Source: Dioscorea cayenensis subsp. rotundata (taxonomy: Eukaryota > Streptophyta > Magnoliopsida > Dioscoreales > Dioscoreaceae). From it: a DNA stretch of 64,000 bases. The notes beneath the pieces are model-generated. The model was not told the origin of the DNA. It saw nothing but the letters and a program-made list of their open reading frames with translations, and made no database searches. The translations under genes and the position numbers were made by a program. The DNA lies in assembly GCF_009730915.1 (NCBI RefSeq), contig NC_052481.1, positions 4,526,001-4,590,000 of the forward strand. Reading direction: 5' to 3'. The first letter of the stretch is position 1. Every line of letters starts with the position of its first letter. Below are positions 1 through 14,940 of this stretch, one piece after another.

Positions 1-1600
1 TAGAGCGATGATAATATAACAACCACGATCAGCAGATCCTAATATGATAGATATTTGAATACTAAACAACACTACTCTAATTTATCAAATAGCAGAATAG
101 ATAACATATGAATGTTTTGGTCAAGGTATTGAAAAAAAAATATGGTGATAAATAGATCTGATTCGGGAATTTGGCAAAACTAAGAAAAACAGTAATAAAA
201 TGAGAAATGGAACTAAAAATACTTGATTGCATTTGAATGCATCTTCCATATTATCGGAGTTGCTCATGACCAATAAATCATGGTTCAATTTACGAATGCC
301 ATATAAAATTACCTTCATTTTGCAGATCGTTATGATCACAAAGTTGGGAGAACATATTTAAAAAAAAAATTGGCTACATATTTTTCTTCCATATAATCTT
401 TAAAAATATTAAAACACAACAAATCTAGCCAGATCCTTAGTCCATAGTGCAGAAAAGAAAAGATAAGTTTGATTCTAAATAACTGCTAATAAATTCTATT
501 GCAAACTAGTAATGAGAACATAAAAAAAAAACAACCCAAACATTCTAAGGAGAAAGGCAATACTTTCTACCATATACAATGTCTCTAGTACCATAGTCCG
601 CCAAAAAATAGGAACATATTCAGAATTTAAAATATTTCAAACATAATAATTTTAAAAATAGAACTATGAAAAAGCAAAAGAGGAATAAGAGAGCATAGCT
701 ATCGAAAATATTTACTAACGCACAGTTCTTTACCATTTGGTAGAAGATATATTAGATCATCACTAAAAAATATGCCTTTATCACCACTAACTTCTCCTTA
801 TCAAGAAGATATGTTTCCTTTTTTCCCCACAAAAAATCCCAATGAGCATACTATTAACCAATTAATCAAGAAGCACTCTTAGAACAAAGTCCTGTAATTA
901 ACATTAGAATGAAAAAACACATGAATAAATAATGACAAAACAAAGTAAAAAAAAACAGAAACAGGATTAAAGGAAGATGATCATCGGTCATTAGGTTGGG
1001 AAAGAGGAGTAAAAACCAAAGAACACACAACTGAAAAGAGGTACAAAAGGTTTATCACTAATTGAATATTTAAATCTAATTTACTAAAACTACATATTAT
1101 AACAAAATAGCATGATCAATAGAATACATTATTTAACCATTAATACAATCTTTGTAATTATAAGAACGTAGTAAAGCTTTACAACAACATGAACATTAAA
1201 GAACAATTAAACATTAGGGGCTACATCAACATGCACATTATTTAAACACTCATATAATTTGCAAACTTCAAAGTAAGTAGTCAAAGTAATTAACAACTTC
1301 TTTTCATAGAAGATGCATATGCTTCTTGTGCTTTGGAAATTTTCCAACGGAGTTTCTTGTTGTTCATGGCTTCAAAGTTTTTTCATTCAATCTTCTCCTT
1401 TCCCCTGTCATAATTTGCATTAGTTTTGCCATCATTTATGACAAAGTTTAGTTAGTTTTTTTTTTGGGTTCTTAGGCTCTTACCTTCTTTGTTTTTTAGC
1501 TGGAGATTCTACTAAAGCTAGATCTCGTGGAAGGCCAATTTGTATAAAAGATTCAAGTGTGTCATTTTGTCATTTTGGGGGTTTTTTTTGTATTCTCCAA
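1..1600. other. AT-rich intergenic DNA
   Basis: No coding exon, RNA gene or clear repeat boundary could be supported here. The stretch is AT-rich with many A-runs. The last 300 bases may hold the 3' flank of the RPA-like pseudogene that follows on the - strand. Confidence 0.5.
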
Positions 1601-1622
1601 TTTATTTTCCATGGGGGATTCT

Positions 1623-3578
1623 CTAAATGCTAGTTGTAGTTTTCGTGTTTGGGTAGAACTTTGGCCTTGTAGTTGAATTGCCTTTGTTCTGTAAATCTGC
1701 TGTCAAGATATCATCTTTAATCGCTTTTGGTGGTAGTCCAATAGTAAAAGTAAATCTTTTCTTCACTATAGCAGTTATTTTCTCTGGAATTATTGTCTGT
1801 GATATTTCTTCAATAGCTTGCAAAAAATCCACATTAAGATTTGTTATTAATTCAGCTTGTTTGTCAAAAGCTGTAATTTTCATATCAGCAGTATCATCTT
1901 TAATTATCATTCGCAATCTTAACCTATAAAAGGATAAGGAAATATATATCTATGTTAATTAATAACATAAGAATTATATATATTAGTGTTTGCAACACTT
2001 ACGTCAACTTTGGAATTCCTTGCCCATGGTCGTAGCAAGCAAACTCACCATTATTTGTTTCAATCATAACTTTTTTGCATATATTGCAAGAATAAAAGAA
2101 CCAATCATTTGAAGTATCGATTTCCTCTACCTAAGCATCACATGTAAATAGTGCGCTATGTGTGGAATAGGCGTATTGATAGTTTTAGTTCAATTGTATT
2201 AATTTCCTATAATGTCTTATGTTTTGTGGTTTTTTTAATTTGATAGAATTTGGTTTACTTACACCAATTGTAGCAGGTGAAAATTGCAATAGTTAAGCAA
2301 CTGTAGCATATTTAGCTTCTTGAATTCTTTGTTGCATATTTGGAATTTGATTTGGTAAAGCTAGTAATTGCACTGGTTGTTCTCCATGCTTTTGTCTGCA
2401 TTATCATTAAAAGATAAATATTATTTAACATGTTACAGTAATAATAATATTAATTTCGAATAGTTTCTATTGTAAATGATTTACTTATTGTTGTTGTATT
2501 GCTTTTGTCTCAGGAATATCCAAATGATATAGATCTTTGTGGCTGAAGTTGAAGCTAGATAGATTATTCCTAATCAACAATTAGAGGATGTTACTATTTT
2601 TCAATATTTATATCAATTTATTTAATTATTATTCTTTGGCTTACCTTGGAATGTCTTTATAATTGTTCCAACAAACAGAAGCACAGGATTTGGTTAGATC
2701 TAAAGGAGTTTGTTAGCATTTTATTGAGGAAAAGTTGATTCCCATACTGTTATCTTTAATTTAGCACCACTACTCGATGGTTTTTTTTTTAATGTCCATA
2801 TATGACAAAACAAACTTGCTAAATTAGTGCAAACTTATTTTGAATATTTATTAGAACATGTAAATAAGCATAAATTTGATGAGATGGTACAATTAATGCG
2901 GTTTTTTTTCTTTTTCTTACCCTGCTTCTTTTAGTAAAACATCTCTTTTCTCCACAATTTTTTCATATTTGGTCAATTGAACACTCAGTATTGGGCCAAT
3001 GGATATTAGAGTTCCAATTGCATCTGCATAATAAATTCATACATTAGTTTCTAGGTAAAAAATAATATATTTAAACTTTGTAGGAATAATTTTACCTATC
3101 AAATATTTGTCTGAATTTTCTTGCGGTGCCATTTTTTTCTCGATCTAGAAATTGAAAGTGATATTGAGCATAGGGAGTAGGATCATCAGATATTAATGCC
3201 AGTTGGGTAATGGAGCTAAAAAGGATAGCAAATTCTCTTGTGGTTGATAAATATTGAACATTCAGTCGAACTACTTGGAATTTAGCAATTTTGTAGATTG
3301 AACCTTCAATACGTTTTTCTTGAAAGTTTGGGCAATCAAAATCTCAAATTTGGAAATGAATTGCATCTCTCTAGAAATGATGTGTCCATTGTAAATTATA
3401 GTGTATAGTGTAAATGCACAATGATTTGTGTTATATCAATTAAAGCTATTAAATATGTATATCTGTAAAATTATCTCTAAGTACCTGATTATCAGTTGCC
3501 AAGAATGCAATACCAAGAAATTTGTTTGAAGTTGGGACATAACAATCCCATATCCTTGTTACTCTGATCTTGACTAAC
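1623..3578 (-). pseudogene. RPA70-like OB-fold protein, decayed
   Basis: On the - strand a series of exons reads as a replication-protein-A large-subunit-like protein. Exon-like blocks lie near 3578-3485 (motif VTRIWDCY), 3375-3096 (EGSIYKIAKF), 3023-2921 (DAIGTLISIGPILSV), about 2790-2640 (LKITVWESTF, then VGTIIKTFQG), 2569-2485 (STSATKIY), 2395-2263, 2130-2003 (DWFFYSCNICKK, a zinc-ribbon-like start) and 1923-1623 (RMIIKDDTADMKITAFD). Most junctions have GT..AG and keep phase. The order is DNA-binding OB folds, then the C-terminal Rep_fac-A domain. The copy is broken: an in-frame TGA near 3354, TAA at 2295-2293, several stops in the block at 2790-2640, and a frame change at the A-run near 3135. 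Several stops are what CGA or CAA would become by C-to-T change. RPA-like genes of this kind are often carried by plant Helitrons; no helicase or Helitron end was seen, so that origin is inferred. Confidence 0.7.
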
Positions 3579-3599
3579 TAGTTTTGGCCAGGGGTTTTA

Positions 3600-4400
3600 A
3601 GTTGGAAAATATATTTGAAGCTCATTACGGGATTTGTGTAAAGTAAAAAAAAAAACATGATTAATTGATATATTATGTATGCAAAATATCATTTTATGAA
3701 TTAGTGAAGAAAGAAAAGTTTTCGGGATAGGATGTAAAAATTTTCCCCTCTACAATTAATTTAGTAATTGCATTTAAATAACCACAAAGAACAAACATCT
3801 TAGATGAGGCACAATGTCATTGCATGAAAGATTTTTCTTTATAATGACATGAGAACATACCATGTCTTTGTACATAAATGATTTTATAATTCTAAGAAGA
3901 ACATTGTCCTTAATCTTCTCCTATTGGTCTTTGTAGTGTCCACTTCAATTATTCATTAATTTGCCCATATTTGGACATAACAGTTTTTTTTGTGATTACT
4001 ATTCACATGCAAGCATCCAAAGTTTTAATATACAGAGATTCAAGTCACAGTTATGGCTACTTGAATGACACTATGATTAAAAGAAACAAATATCACAATG
4101 AGTGACAATTTGATAGAGTTTTCTTATTGGTCTATAGGCCATTATTAATGTATGTTATTATGTTTAAATATTATTATATATATGTGGATTTAAATATAGA
4201 TGATCAGTTGCATATTATTGTTTCCACAACAAAGACATGTCTTGTGATATCGCTTTATTAAGCTTTACAAATATTAAGCATTAATCATGCCCGACCATTA
4301 TATAACACTCATCATAATCTATGTTATCCATCATAAGTATTTCTTTCCTTTCAATATTTCATTATGTGTATATACTTGTTTTTTTTCTGAATATTTTTAG
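3600..4400. other. AT-rich intergenic DNA
   Basis: No gene or element could be supported. It may include the 5' flank of the decayed RPA-like gene, whose true start is not visible. Confidence 0.4.
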
Positions 4401-4402
4401 GG

Positions 4403-4640
4403 GAAATTTTTTTTCGATTGGGCAAAGTAATAGGAAGTTTCACATCCAACAGTGATTTTCATGGCTATAATCTATATAATGATGTTCATGGTTTGTTTTA
4501 TCTACATAATGTTCTTTGTTAAAAAAAATTTTTTGCTGGGCCAAGTAATAGGAAATTTCACATCCGACAGTAATTTTCATGGCTATAATCTGTGTAATGA
4601 TGTTCATGGGTTGTTTTATCTACCTAATGTTCTTTGTTAT
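4403..4640. repeat. Two-copy tandem duplication, 118-bp period
   Basis: Two adjacent copies share the blocks aagtaatagga, tttcacatcc and atggctataatct. The shared block aagtaatagga starts at 4425 and 4543, so the period is 118 bp. The copies differ at scattered bases. The short open frames here come from the duplication and are not taken as genes. Confidence 0.8.
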
Positions 4641-4674
4641 ATATATACACATACTGCCGTATTGTTTTTGTATT

Positions 4675-4782
4675 AAATTATATAAAAGTAGCATACTCTA
4701 TTTGTTAAGAAATCATGGATTCTTTTCTCTGTCTGTTGTTGTATCAAATCATATAAAAGTAGCATACTTGATTTGTTAAAAA
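4675..4782. repeat. Short direct repeat, about 71-bp spacing
   Basis: The block atataaaagtagcatact, followed by an almost identical atttgttaa, occurs near 4680 and again near 4751. It follows directly on the 118-bp duplication, so the locus has duplicated locally more than once. Confidence 0.7.
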
Positions 4783-5640
4783 AAGAAATTGGAAAATCTA
4801 ATTCGTACTATGGTGAGGTATAATATTTTTTAGTTATTTTATATTATATAATTGAAACAAAAGTCAGAGAGATGATTTCCATTCATATTTGTGTATACAT
4901 ACAACAATTGAAACTTTATGAAAACATCAGCGGACATCAAACGATTAAAGCTAAAGGTCGAAAATAAATAACTGCAAACCTGAAAGCAATACTAAGACCA
5001 AACTTGTAATTAGGAGCATTCGATGATAACCACTTCTAACATCATGAGAGTGACTATTTGTAGAAGAATATTTCCAAGTTTTTTAATATATTTTTTTTTA
5101 GTGAATTATTGATTAGCTTCATGACTGACCAATAATTGATTGTTACGAATAAGGCCTTATGAATAGATATGCTTGTGTTTTTTTTTTCATTCATTATCGT
5201 AGATAGTCATTAGCTTCTAGGTATATGTGGCCTATAGGAGTTAATTATCATTGCAAAAATTTTCTAAAAAACCTTCTAGAAATAACAATAATCTCTTTAT
5301 CATGTTGTTGTTTGAGCCTATTATGAAATAGCATTGCATAACAATGGAGTTATTGTAGAAAAATCCAAACTATATAGCAATCATTTAATTTGAAAAAACC
5401 TAGATTCAAAGAACTCCAAAACCCCCGGCAGCGTATCTTTGAGAAAAGTAAGGTGCAAGTATTGTCTAACGAAAAAAAGGGTGGAATTACCTAAAGCTTG
5501 CCTCAAATCTCTCTAAAAAGGTAAGCTTAGTTACTTTTGTTCACCGTTTAGCCAAAAACCTAACAAACAACTACTTAGAACAAAAAAAAAAAATTAAAAC
5601 AATAAAAAATCGAAAAAAATCAAAGGGGGACGTTGCATCT
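4783..5640. other. AT-rich intergenic DNA
   Basis: Nothing recognisable. The following 250 bases (5640-5900) are less AT-rich and carry an 85-codon open frame on the - strand with no recognisable domain. Confidence 0.4.
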
Positions 5641-5883
5641 TAGTCATGCTAAGGTTCTGGATCGTTTTCGACACATTGGAGGGGAGATCGGGCCTGTTGG
5701 GATCGGAGACCATTGGCATTGATGGAGAAGAATGAGGGATGAGATAAGGTTTTCTCGGGTTTCGATGTAGGAGTAGCGGTCATTCTCTGGAGAAGTAGAC
5801 CACCTCCTCCACCATTGTCTAATAGTCCGGCATGGGCTAATTGGGATATTTGCCTTCGAGACGTGTCGTGGGCTACGGACCAT

Positions 5884-6095
5884 GGCCCAGGCTGGTGACA
5901 ATAATGATTATTTTAAGGGAAGAAGAAGAGTTGTGAAGGGGGATATATTATTATGATATAAATTGTTGTTTTTGTCAATTCCCTATTGTTGGCCCATGCT
6001 AGTGACAATAATGATTATTTTAAGGGAATAAGAAGAGCTGTGAATTATTATGATATAAATTGTTGTTTTTGTCAATTCCTTATTGCTAAACAATA
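5884..6095. repeat. Two-copy tandem duplication, about 108-bp period
   Basis: The block gtgacaataatgattatttt, followed by aaggga, starts near 5893 and near 6001. Both copies also end in a shared atgataaattgttgtttttgtc-type tail. The first copy has an extra gaaggggg-containing insertion. Confidence 0.8.
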
Positions 6096-6284
6096 ATGTT
6101 GGCTCATCAATCTACTTTGCACATCATCACAATAATTTTTTTAAAAAAAAAGAAAAAAAAAAAAGGAAAAAACAGCAATGGACATTTTCCAAATGCCATT
6201 GAAGGGCTTCGAGAAGCTTTTTATCCCTATTACAACATTTGTTTATTATTATTATTATTATTTTCTTTAAAATTCCTTATTGCG

Positions 6285-6612
6285 AAACAAATTATTTCCA
6301 AACCCACTCAAATGCTTCCACATGGCATGGCAAGGCTTTTAAGGGATAATCACGGTGCATATCCATAGATTCATCAATAATTTAAACTTCCATGGATTCA
6401 TCAATAATTTAAATTTTTAAAATTTTCTATACTTTAACATCCTTTCCAAATATCTTTTTAAAATTTTTTTCCCAAACCCAATCAAATAACTCCAATCGTT
6501 AAAATTTTCTAAACTTTAACATCCCTTCCAAATATATTTAATAAAAAAAAAATTCCCAAACCCAATCAAATAACTCCAAATGGCATGTTAAGGCTCTTAA
6601 GGGATAAACTTT
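6285..6612. repeat. Degenerate direct repeats
   Basis: The segment ccaaaccca(c/a)tcaaat followed by tggcatg..aaggct.ttaaggga occurs near 6297-6350 and again near 6556-6606. Between them a unit starting aattttct(a/t)..actttaacatcc is repeated at 6421 and 6503. This is a local duplication array in an AT-rich background. Confidence 0.65.
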
Positions 6613-6904
6613 ATAGTATGTATATATGTATATCTATGTATATATATATAATGACCTAATCTATTCTTTGTCAAATATTATAATAATTTTAAAAAATAAA
6701 TAGGGATTTCAGCCAATTAAAACACAAATAAGTTTTAGAAAAACGGTGGGCTAAAAAAACCCTAATTCGTTTTTATATAATTTTTAAAATATTTTAAAAA
6801 GATGTGAAAGCTCAATTTTAAGTCTTTTATTTTTATTTTGACAATTTTGTGAATTAAACAATACTGAGTTATGTACATTTATCTCATGTTTTAAAATTCT
6901 AATG

Positions 6905-7395
6905 TAACCAAAGAGCTAATAGCTTAGTGGTATTTTTTTTTCCCAAGATGAGCGGCTAAGCCGCTAAGAAAGACAGACTTTGCACAAGCCTCGATGGAGG
7001 AAGTGGGGGTGGGGCTCGCATACACATGGGCGCTGGGATCACCCGCACACAACCATTACTTACACTCCCATAAATGTGCCCTCACCCAAAATTCGAACTC
7101 TTACCACTTGTGAAGGGTTTTATAGGAATCTGACTACCAATAGATCACTTGGTCGTTGGTAATAATAGTTAGCGGTATTTAGTCTTATTGCGAGAGTGAG
7201 ACAATCACAAGGTCTTGAGTTCAAGATTTATTAAAAACAATAATAATAACGGGTCAACGGTTGTGGGTGTAAGCGTTTAGTACCTCTCATCTCTGACTGA
7301 GAGTGTACCGAGTGAACGATTAATTTTCAATTCGTGTGCATTCCCCTAATCTATATAGTGTTTGTAGTTTTCATAATAATAAAAAAAAAATTTAA
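6905..7395 (+). mobile_element. tRNA-derived SINE, + strand, interrupted
   Basis: The head near 6912 reads taatagcttagtggtattt, which fits a tRNA A-box (TRGCNNAGTGG). After removal of an inner insertion the reading resumes near 7170 and reaches a B-box-like block gtcttgagttcaagattt at about 7212-7229. A unique body follows, then an A-rich tail (aataataaaaaaaaaa) ending near 7391. A- and B-boxes, a body and an A-tail are the standard layout of a plant tRNA-derived SINE. The family is not identified. Confidence 0.6.
6932..7166 (-). mobile_element. Second SINE, - strand, nested in the first
   Basis: Read on the - strand from about 7166, this segment starts ccaagtgatctattggtagt (A-box-like), then has aagagttcgaattttggg (B-box-like, GTTCGAAT core) and a G/C-rich body, and ends in an A-run that is the T-run at 6932-6940 on the + strand. 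The host sequence taatag(c)ttag(t/c)ggta appears on both sides, at 6915-6931 and about 7152-7170, as expected for a target-site duplication of about 15 bp that has since diverged. Confidence 0.6.
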
Positions 7396-7985
7396 TGTGG
7401 CAAAATTATTATTTTAATTTTTTTAATTTTAAATTTTTACAAATGTTAGTTGTTCCGAAAGGTGATTACATCTCAACTAAAAAATAATAATAAAATAAAA
7501 AAATAATAAACTGGGAGCTTGCTCAGAAAGTGATTCGTTATGTTCGGAAACAAAAATAATTATTTATATATACTTAAGAAATTAAAAATAACATTTATTT
7601 AAAAATAATTATAAATATTTATTTCTTAATCTATTAATAATTTACAATAACTATAGTAAATTATTTCATCCTGTATTTTTATTTATTTATTTCATTTTAG
7701 TTTGTTTGAGTCATTTTTATTTATTTATTTAAAAATTTATGAAGCGTTAAGTATATTTTTCTAAATTTATCATTTATTTTTTATAATTTTTAAAAAATTA
7801 TATTTAATTATATAGTTTTTTAAATCGTATTTTAAATAAAAATAATTTTAAAAAATAAATATAAATTTTTATAAATTTTAGATTACTAGTTAATTTTAAC
7901 TAATTTTTTTAATCCACAAACACAACAGTATGTGTAATTTTAGTATTTTAGAAGGGTATAGACGTAAAAATGATGCTTATTTTAA
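7396..7985. other. AT-rich upstream region of the chaperonin gene
   Basis: Very AT-rich. It presumably holds the promoter of the gene that starts near 8.0 kb. No unambiguous TATA box could be picked out from the many A/T runs. Confidence 0.4.
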
Positions 7986-8144
7986 GGCAAGGAGATCTCA
8001 AAAGACTGGAAGGTTCTAGATTGTTCCATCGAATCCAACGGCTCAGATCAAACCCATATTTTAGCCTTCAAAACCTCATCCGCCTCCATTTCCCATCTTC
8101 GTCGACCTCAAAATCCATCGAGTCCCGGACGCTAATCCCTCCCC

Positions 8145-8152
8145 AAACCCTA
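8145..8152 (+). promoter_or_regulatory. telo-box in the 5' UTR exon
   Basis: AAACCCTA lies 10 bases before the splice donor of the non-coding first exon of the chaperonin gene. This motif is common near the transcription start of plant genes for translation and plastid biogenesis. Its role here is inferred from the motif only. Confidence 0.5.
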
Positions 8153-8897
8153 GCTCTCCAGGTATTATCCCGCTCCTATTTGATCCATTTCTTCAAATTT
8201 TAGCTCAATGTTGGTAATTTAGTTTTTAACTGAGCGTTACTGTGGATTTCGGTTTTAGGGTTTTAGTTTAATTTGTTTTAATTGCTGGAAAGTTTACTTT
8301 TTTTTTCATGTATTTGTTTGGATTTTATTTTTTTATACTGTTAGAAATGGATTAATGTGGTGAAGTTGGTTTTTTTAATGGATTAACCTGGTAATAGCTT
8401 TTTTTTTTAATGAACACTAAATAAAGATTGCATCTTTGGTGTGATTTATTAGAGAGAAAGCATGCTGAGGTTGTTGATGCTATATTTGATTGTCTTTAAT
8501 GTTTATAGTGTAAAAATGAGTGGTTGAATTCACTTTTTGTTACTGTTTGTTGTAATGATTTTTTATCAGGACTGTAGTATTGAAGACATGTTTTTAGAAT
8601 ACTATTTCGGCTTCCTTTTTTTTTATTTTATCTTGATTATTATCAATTTTAATCAACTTGAAGTTATTGGCATGTTTTTGCTGCAGATTTTTGGTCTTTA
8701 CAGTTTTACTGAAAAATGCTTGATCTCAATGTCTTTCATTTTTCATTTTCATATTATTGCTGTCAACTTGTTTAAAGCATCAAGTTGTCCTCCAAAAAAA
8801 TTGGTCCTTGTGTATTGGTAACTTAATGTAGTGCTTGTAAACTTGTCCTTTTGATGGTTCAAATTAGTCTTTAAGGTGTGATTTTCTGGTGCAGGAA

Positions 8898-12535
<3,638 letters not shown>

Positions 12536-12835
12536 AGAAAAGCTGTGGCATCAACCTGATCCTCCATGACAATGGTGAAAGACGGTGGAACCAGTCTCTC
12601 TTTTTGTATAGTTGATTTTATATGATGGAAAACCACAAAGTGGTAGTGAAATTTATGCGCAATTTTCGCAGGTTAATTTATTACTGAACATTGTTACTAG
12701 AACTGACTTCCTTGATGGAGTTAGCTTTTTATGAATGATGATGTTTAGGCATTGAAGACAAAGCACATTGTTTCAATAGGTGGCTCTTTTCTTGGCAATT
12801 CTTTGTTTAATTCTTAAAATGAGGCGGAGATATCC

Positions 12836-14662
12836 ATGTTCCGATGCCTCCAACATCCCTTGGTAATTCCACATGACAGATCATCACCATGCACCAACCT
12901 CATCAATATTTTCATACAAAGCAAAGGTCTTGCTCGTTGTGCTCATCTGCGCAAAGTCATGACAGAGCTTCAGAGCATCAGCCAAACACCAGAAAAGGTG
13001 CCCGGGGATGCCGTCTCCAAAGAACAAGAGATGGTGATTGAGGATGTTGTCTTCAAAGAACAGGAGATGACAACACCAGAAATACTTGGAAACCCGGAGC
13101 AACTCGAGAAAGTTAGAGACGCTTACAAAGAACATGCAAAGGTAGAGGATCCTCCTACAATGGCAGAGCTCATTGGATGGTACCTCTATGGTCTCTCCAC
13201 ATACTTTATTCAGACAGTCCTTGTCCCTGTCCTCTTCCCATTGATTGTTGCACAGGTTGCATCACCAACCGACGGCATCCCCCCTTCAATCACTCACACA
13301 TCAAGACACATTCAGTGTGCGAAACAAGAGATGCTACTGTGAGTTTGAATTGCAAAACTTTGTATTCTTGCCTGCATACAGAGACTGATCGCTTTGTGAT
13401 TGTTTTGCAGGTATCAAGTGCTTGTAGATGATACAATCAGAGTTCATGCCTCCAAGTTCTCTCCGTTACGCTGGGTTGCAGTTTCATGGTCCGTGGCAAT
13501 ACTCATCACCTTTCCACTCATTGTCCATACTGCACACCAACTCGACAGCAATGAAGGCTGGAGCCACACCATCATCCTCTCGTGCACTGCCATTGTCGGC
13601 CCTCTCTCCTGCATCCTCACTGGTTTCTTCCAAACAACATGGCTATTTCCAATCTACATTATACTTGTTGTACTAGCCAGCACCATCGGTGCCGCTGTCC
13701 ATGGCCGCAACCTCAGCCTAATTGTTCATGGCCTTGTGAGTCACAGCTATATCAACAAGCAACCTTTTCGATGGAGAAAATCAAAGACAAGCTGGCTATC
13801 ATCAGCCTCGACTGCCTTAGGCTGCATTGGTGCAATGATCATTGCCGCCTTTACATACCATATGCTCCGGCGAGACGACGCTCTCACAAGTTTATGGGTG
13901 GTTTCCATCTTCAGCGGCTTGCTATGGGTCCTCGGTGTCAGCCACGCATTCCTCACAAAACGCCCGGGAGTCTCATTGCAATCCTCTTCCCCTTGGCTTT
14001 GTCCTCTATCTATCTCCAAGTACCCCCACGCCATTGGAGGTCTTGCAAGCACTTTCTTCTCGTCCTTCTCATCATCATGCATCTTCGCCGCCACTGTTCT
14101 CTTCGTTGTCGGTAGCCTCTGCATCAAGCCACTCATCGTGCTAGCAATGTGGCTTATTTACTTCACTATCCCTGCGTTCACTCTGCCATTGTTCCACCCT
14201 GTTTTGCAGTCATTGATCAAAACTGATGCTGTGAGAATGCAACTGCTTGGACTCTTCATGTCTGCACTGTCTTCAGGGATAGGATTTTACTTCAGAGATG
14301 ATAACTGGCATGAAGCACACATCTTAATGGTGGCTCTTCTCCAGGGTGGTGCAGTTGGACTCTTGCATGCATTTGGGCAGGTCTTAGTCACAGATTGCTC
14401 ACCTAGAGGAAAAGAAGGAGCTTTCTCTGCTTGGTACGCATGGCTGAGGGCTGCCGGAGCATGCATAGGATTCACTGTTGCTGTGGCGTTCCCAGGCAAT
14501 GTTGGAACCACGTTCGGGTTGTCATTCTTGTCCATCGTCTTGGGAGCTCTTGTGCTTGTCTTTGGAAACACAAGCCATTGGCGAGGAGCTGTATCTGCTG
14601 GTCATGTTAAAGAAATACAAGAAACAGAATCACCAGTAAATGGATCGAGTATTTTTCCCTGA
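12836..14662 (+). CDS. Multi-pass membrane protein, Atg22-like/MFS type
   Basis: Two exons, 12836-13338 and 13411-14662, joined in frame (ct|g), give 584 aa. The first 115 residues or so are hydrophilic. The rest has about ten or more hydrophobic segments separated by short loops, as in an MFS-type transporter. The first membrane segment starts GWYLYGLSTYFIQTVL, which resembles the start of Atg22-like vacuolar effluxers; this is the main basis for the family call. Substrate and membrane are unknown. The start is uncertain: ATGs at 12836 and 12959 are in the same frame. The N-terminal part has a near-duplicated block (DAVSKEQEM and DVVFKEQEM). Codons end in C or G more often than in the chaperonin gene next door, which creates long shadow frames. 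It lies 300 bp downstream of the chaperonin stop, on the same strand. Confidence 0.8.
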
Positions 14663-14940
14663 TTTTGTGTACCTTGTTTGTTTTCATGAATTGTTCACTG
14701 CTTGAAAAATGAATAAATGAAATCCCCATAACACAGCAAACATTTTCCACAACATGGATCTTTGATTACTACCAGTTATTTTATGGTTCGAACATGACAA
14801 AAACAACAAGCTTTGATGACAAAGGACATAATGGATTCGCAATTGCAAATATATGGCATACGGGATTGAAAACTCAGGCAATTGGCCACTGCTATAGCTA
14901 TAACTACAACAGGTATATATCATGTTTAAGCATACGGAAG

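Noticed and set aside
5644..5901. 85-codon - strand frame in a less AT-rich patch
   Set aside because: No domain, no splice partner and no promoter signal; not enough to call a gene.
6905..7395. A- and B-box pairs as functional tRNA genes
   Set aside because: No cloverleaf with paired acceptor and anticodon arms can be drawn. Bodies and A-rich tails fit SINEs.
13428..14571. Several long open frames on both strands over the Atg22-like second exon
   Set aside because: They overlap a well-supported membrane-protein exon. Its C/G-ending codons keep other frames open, and none shows a domain.
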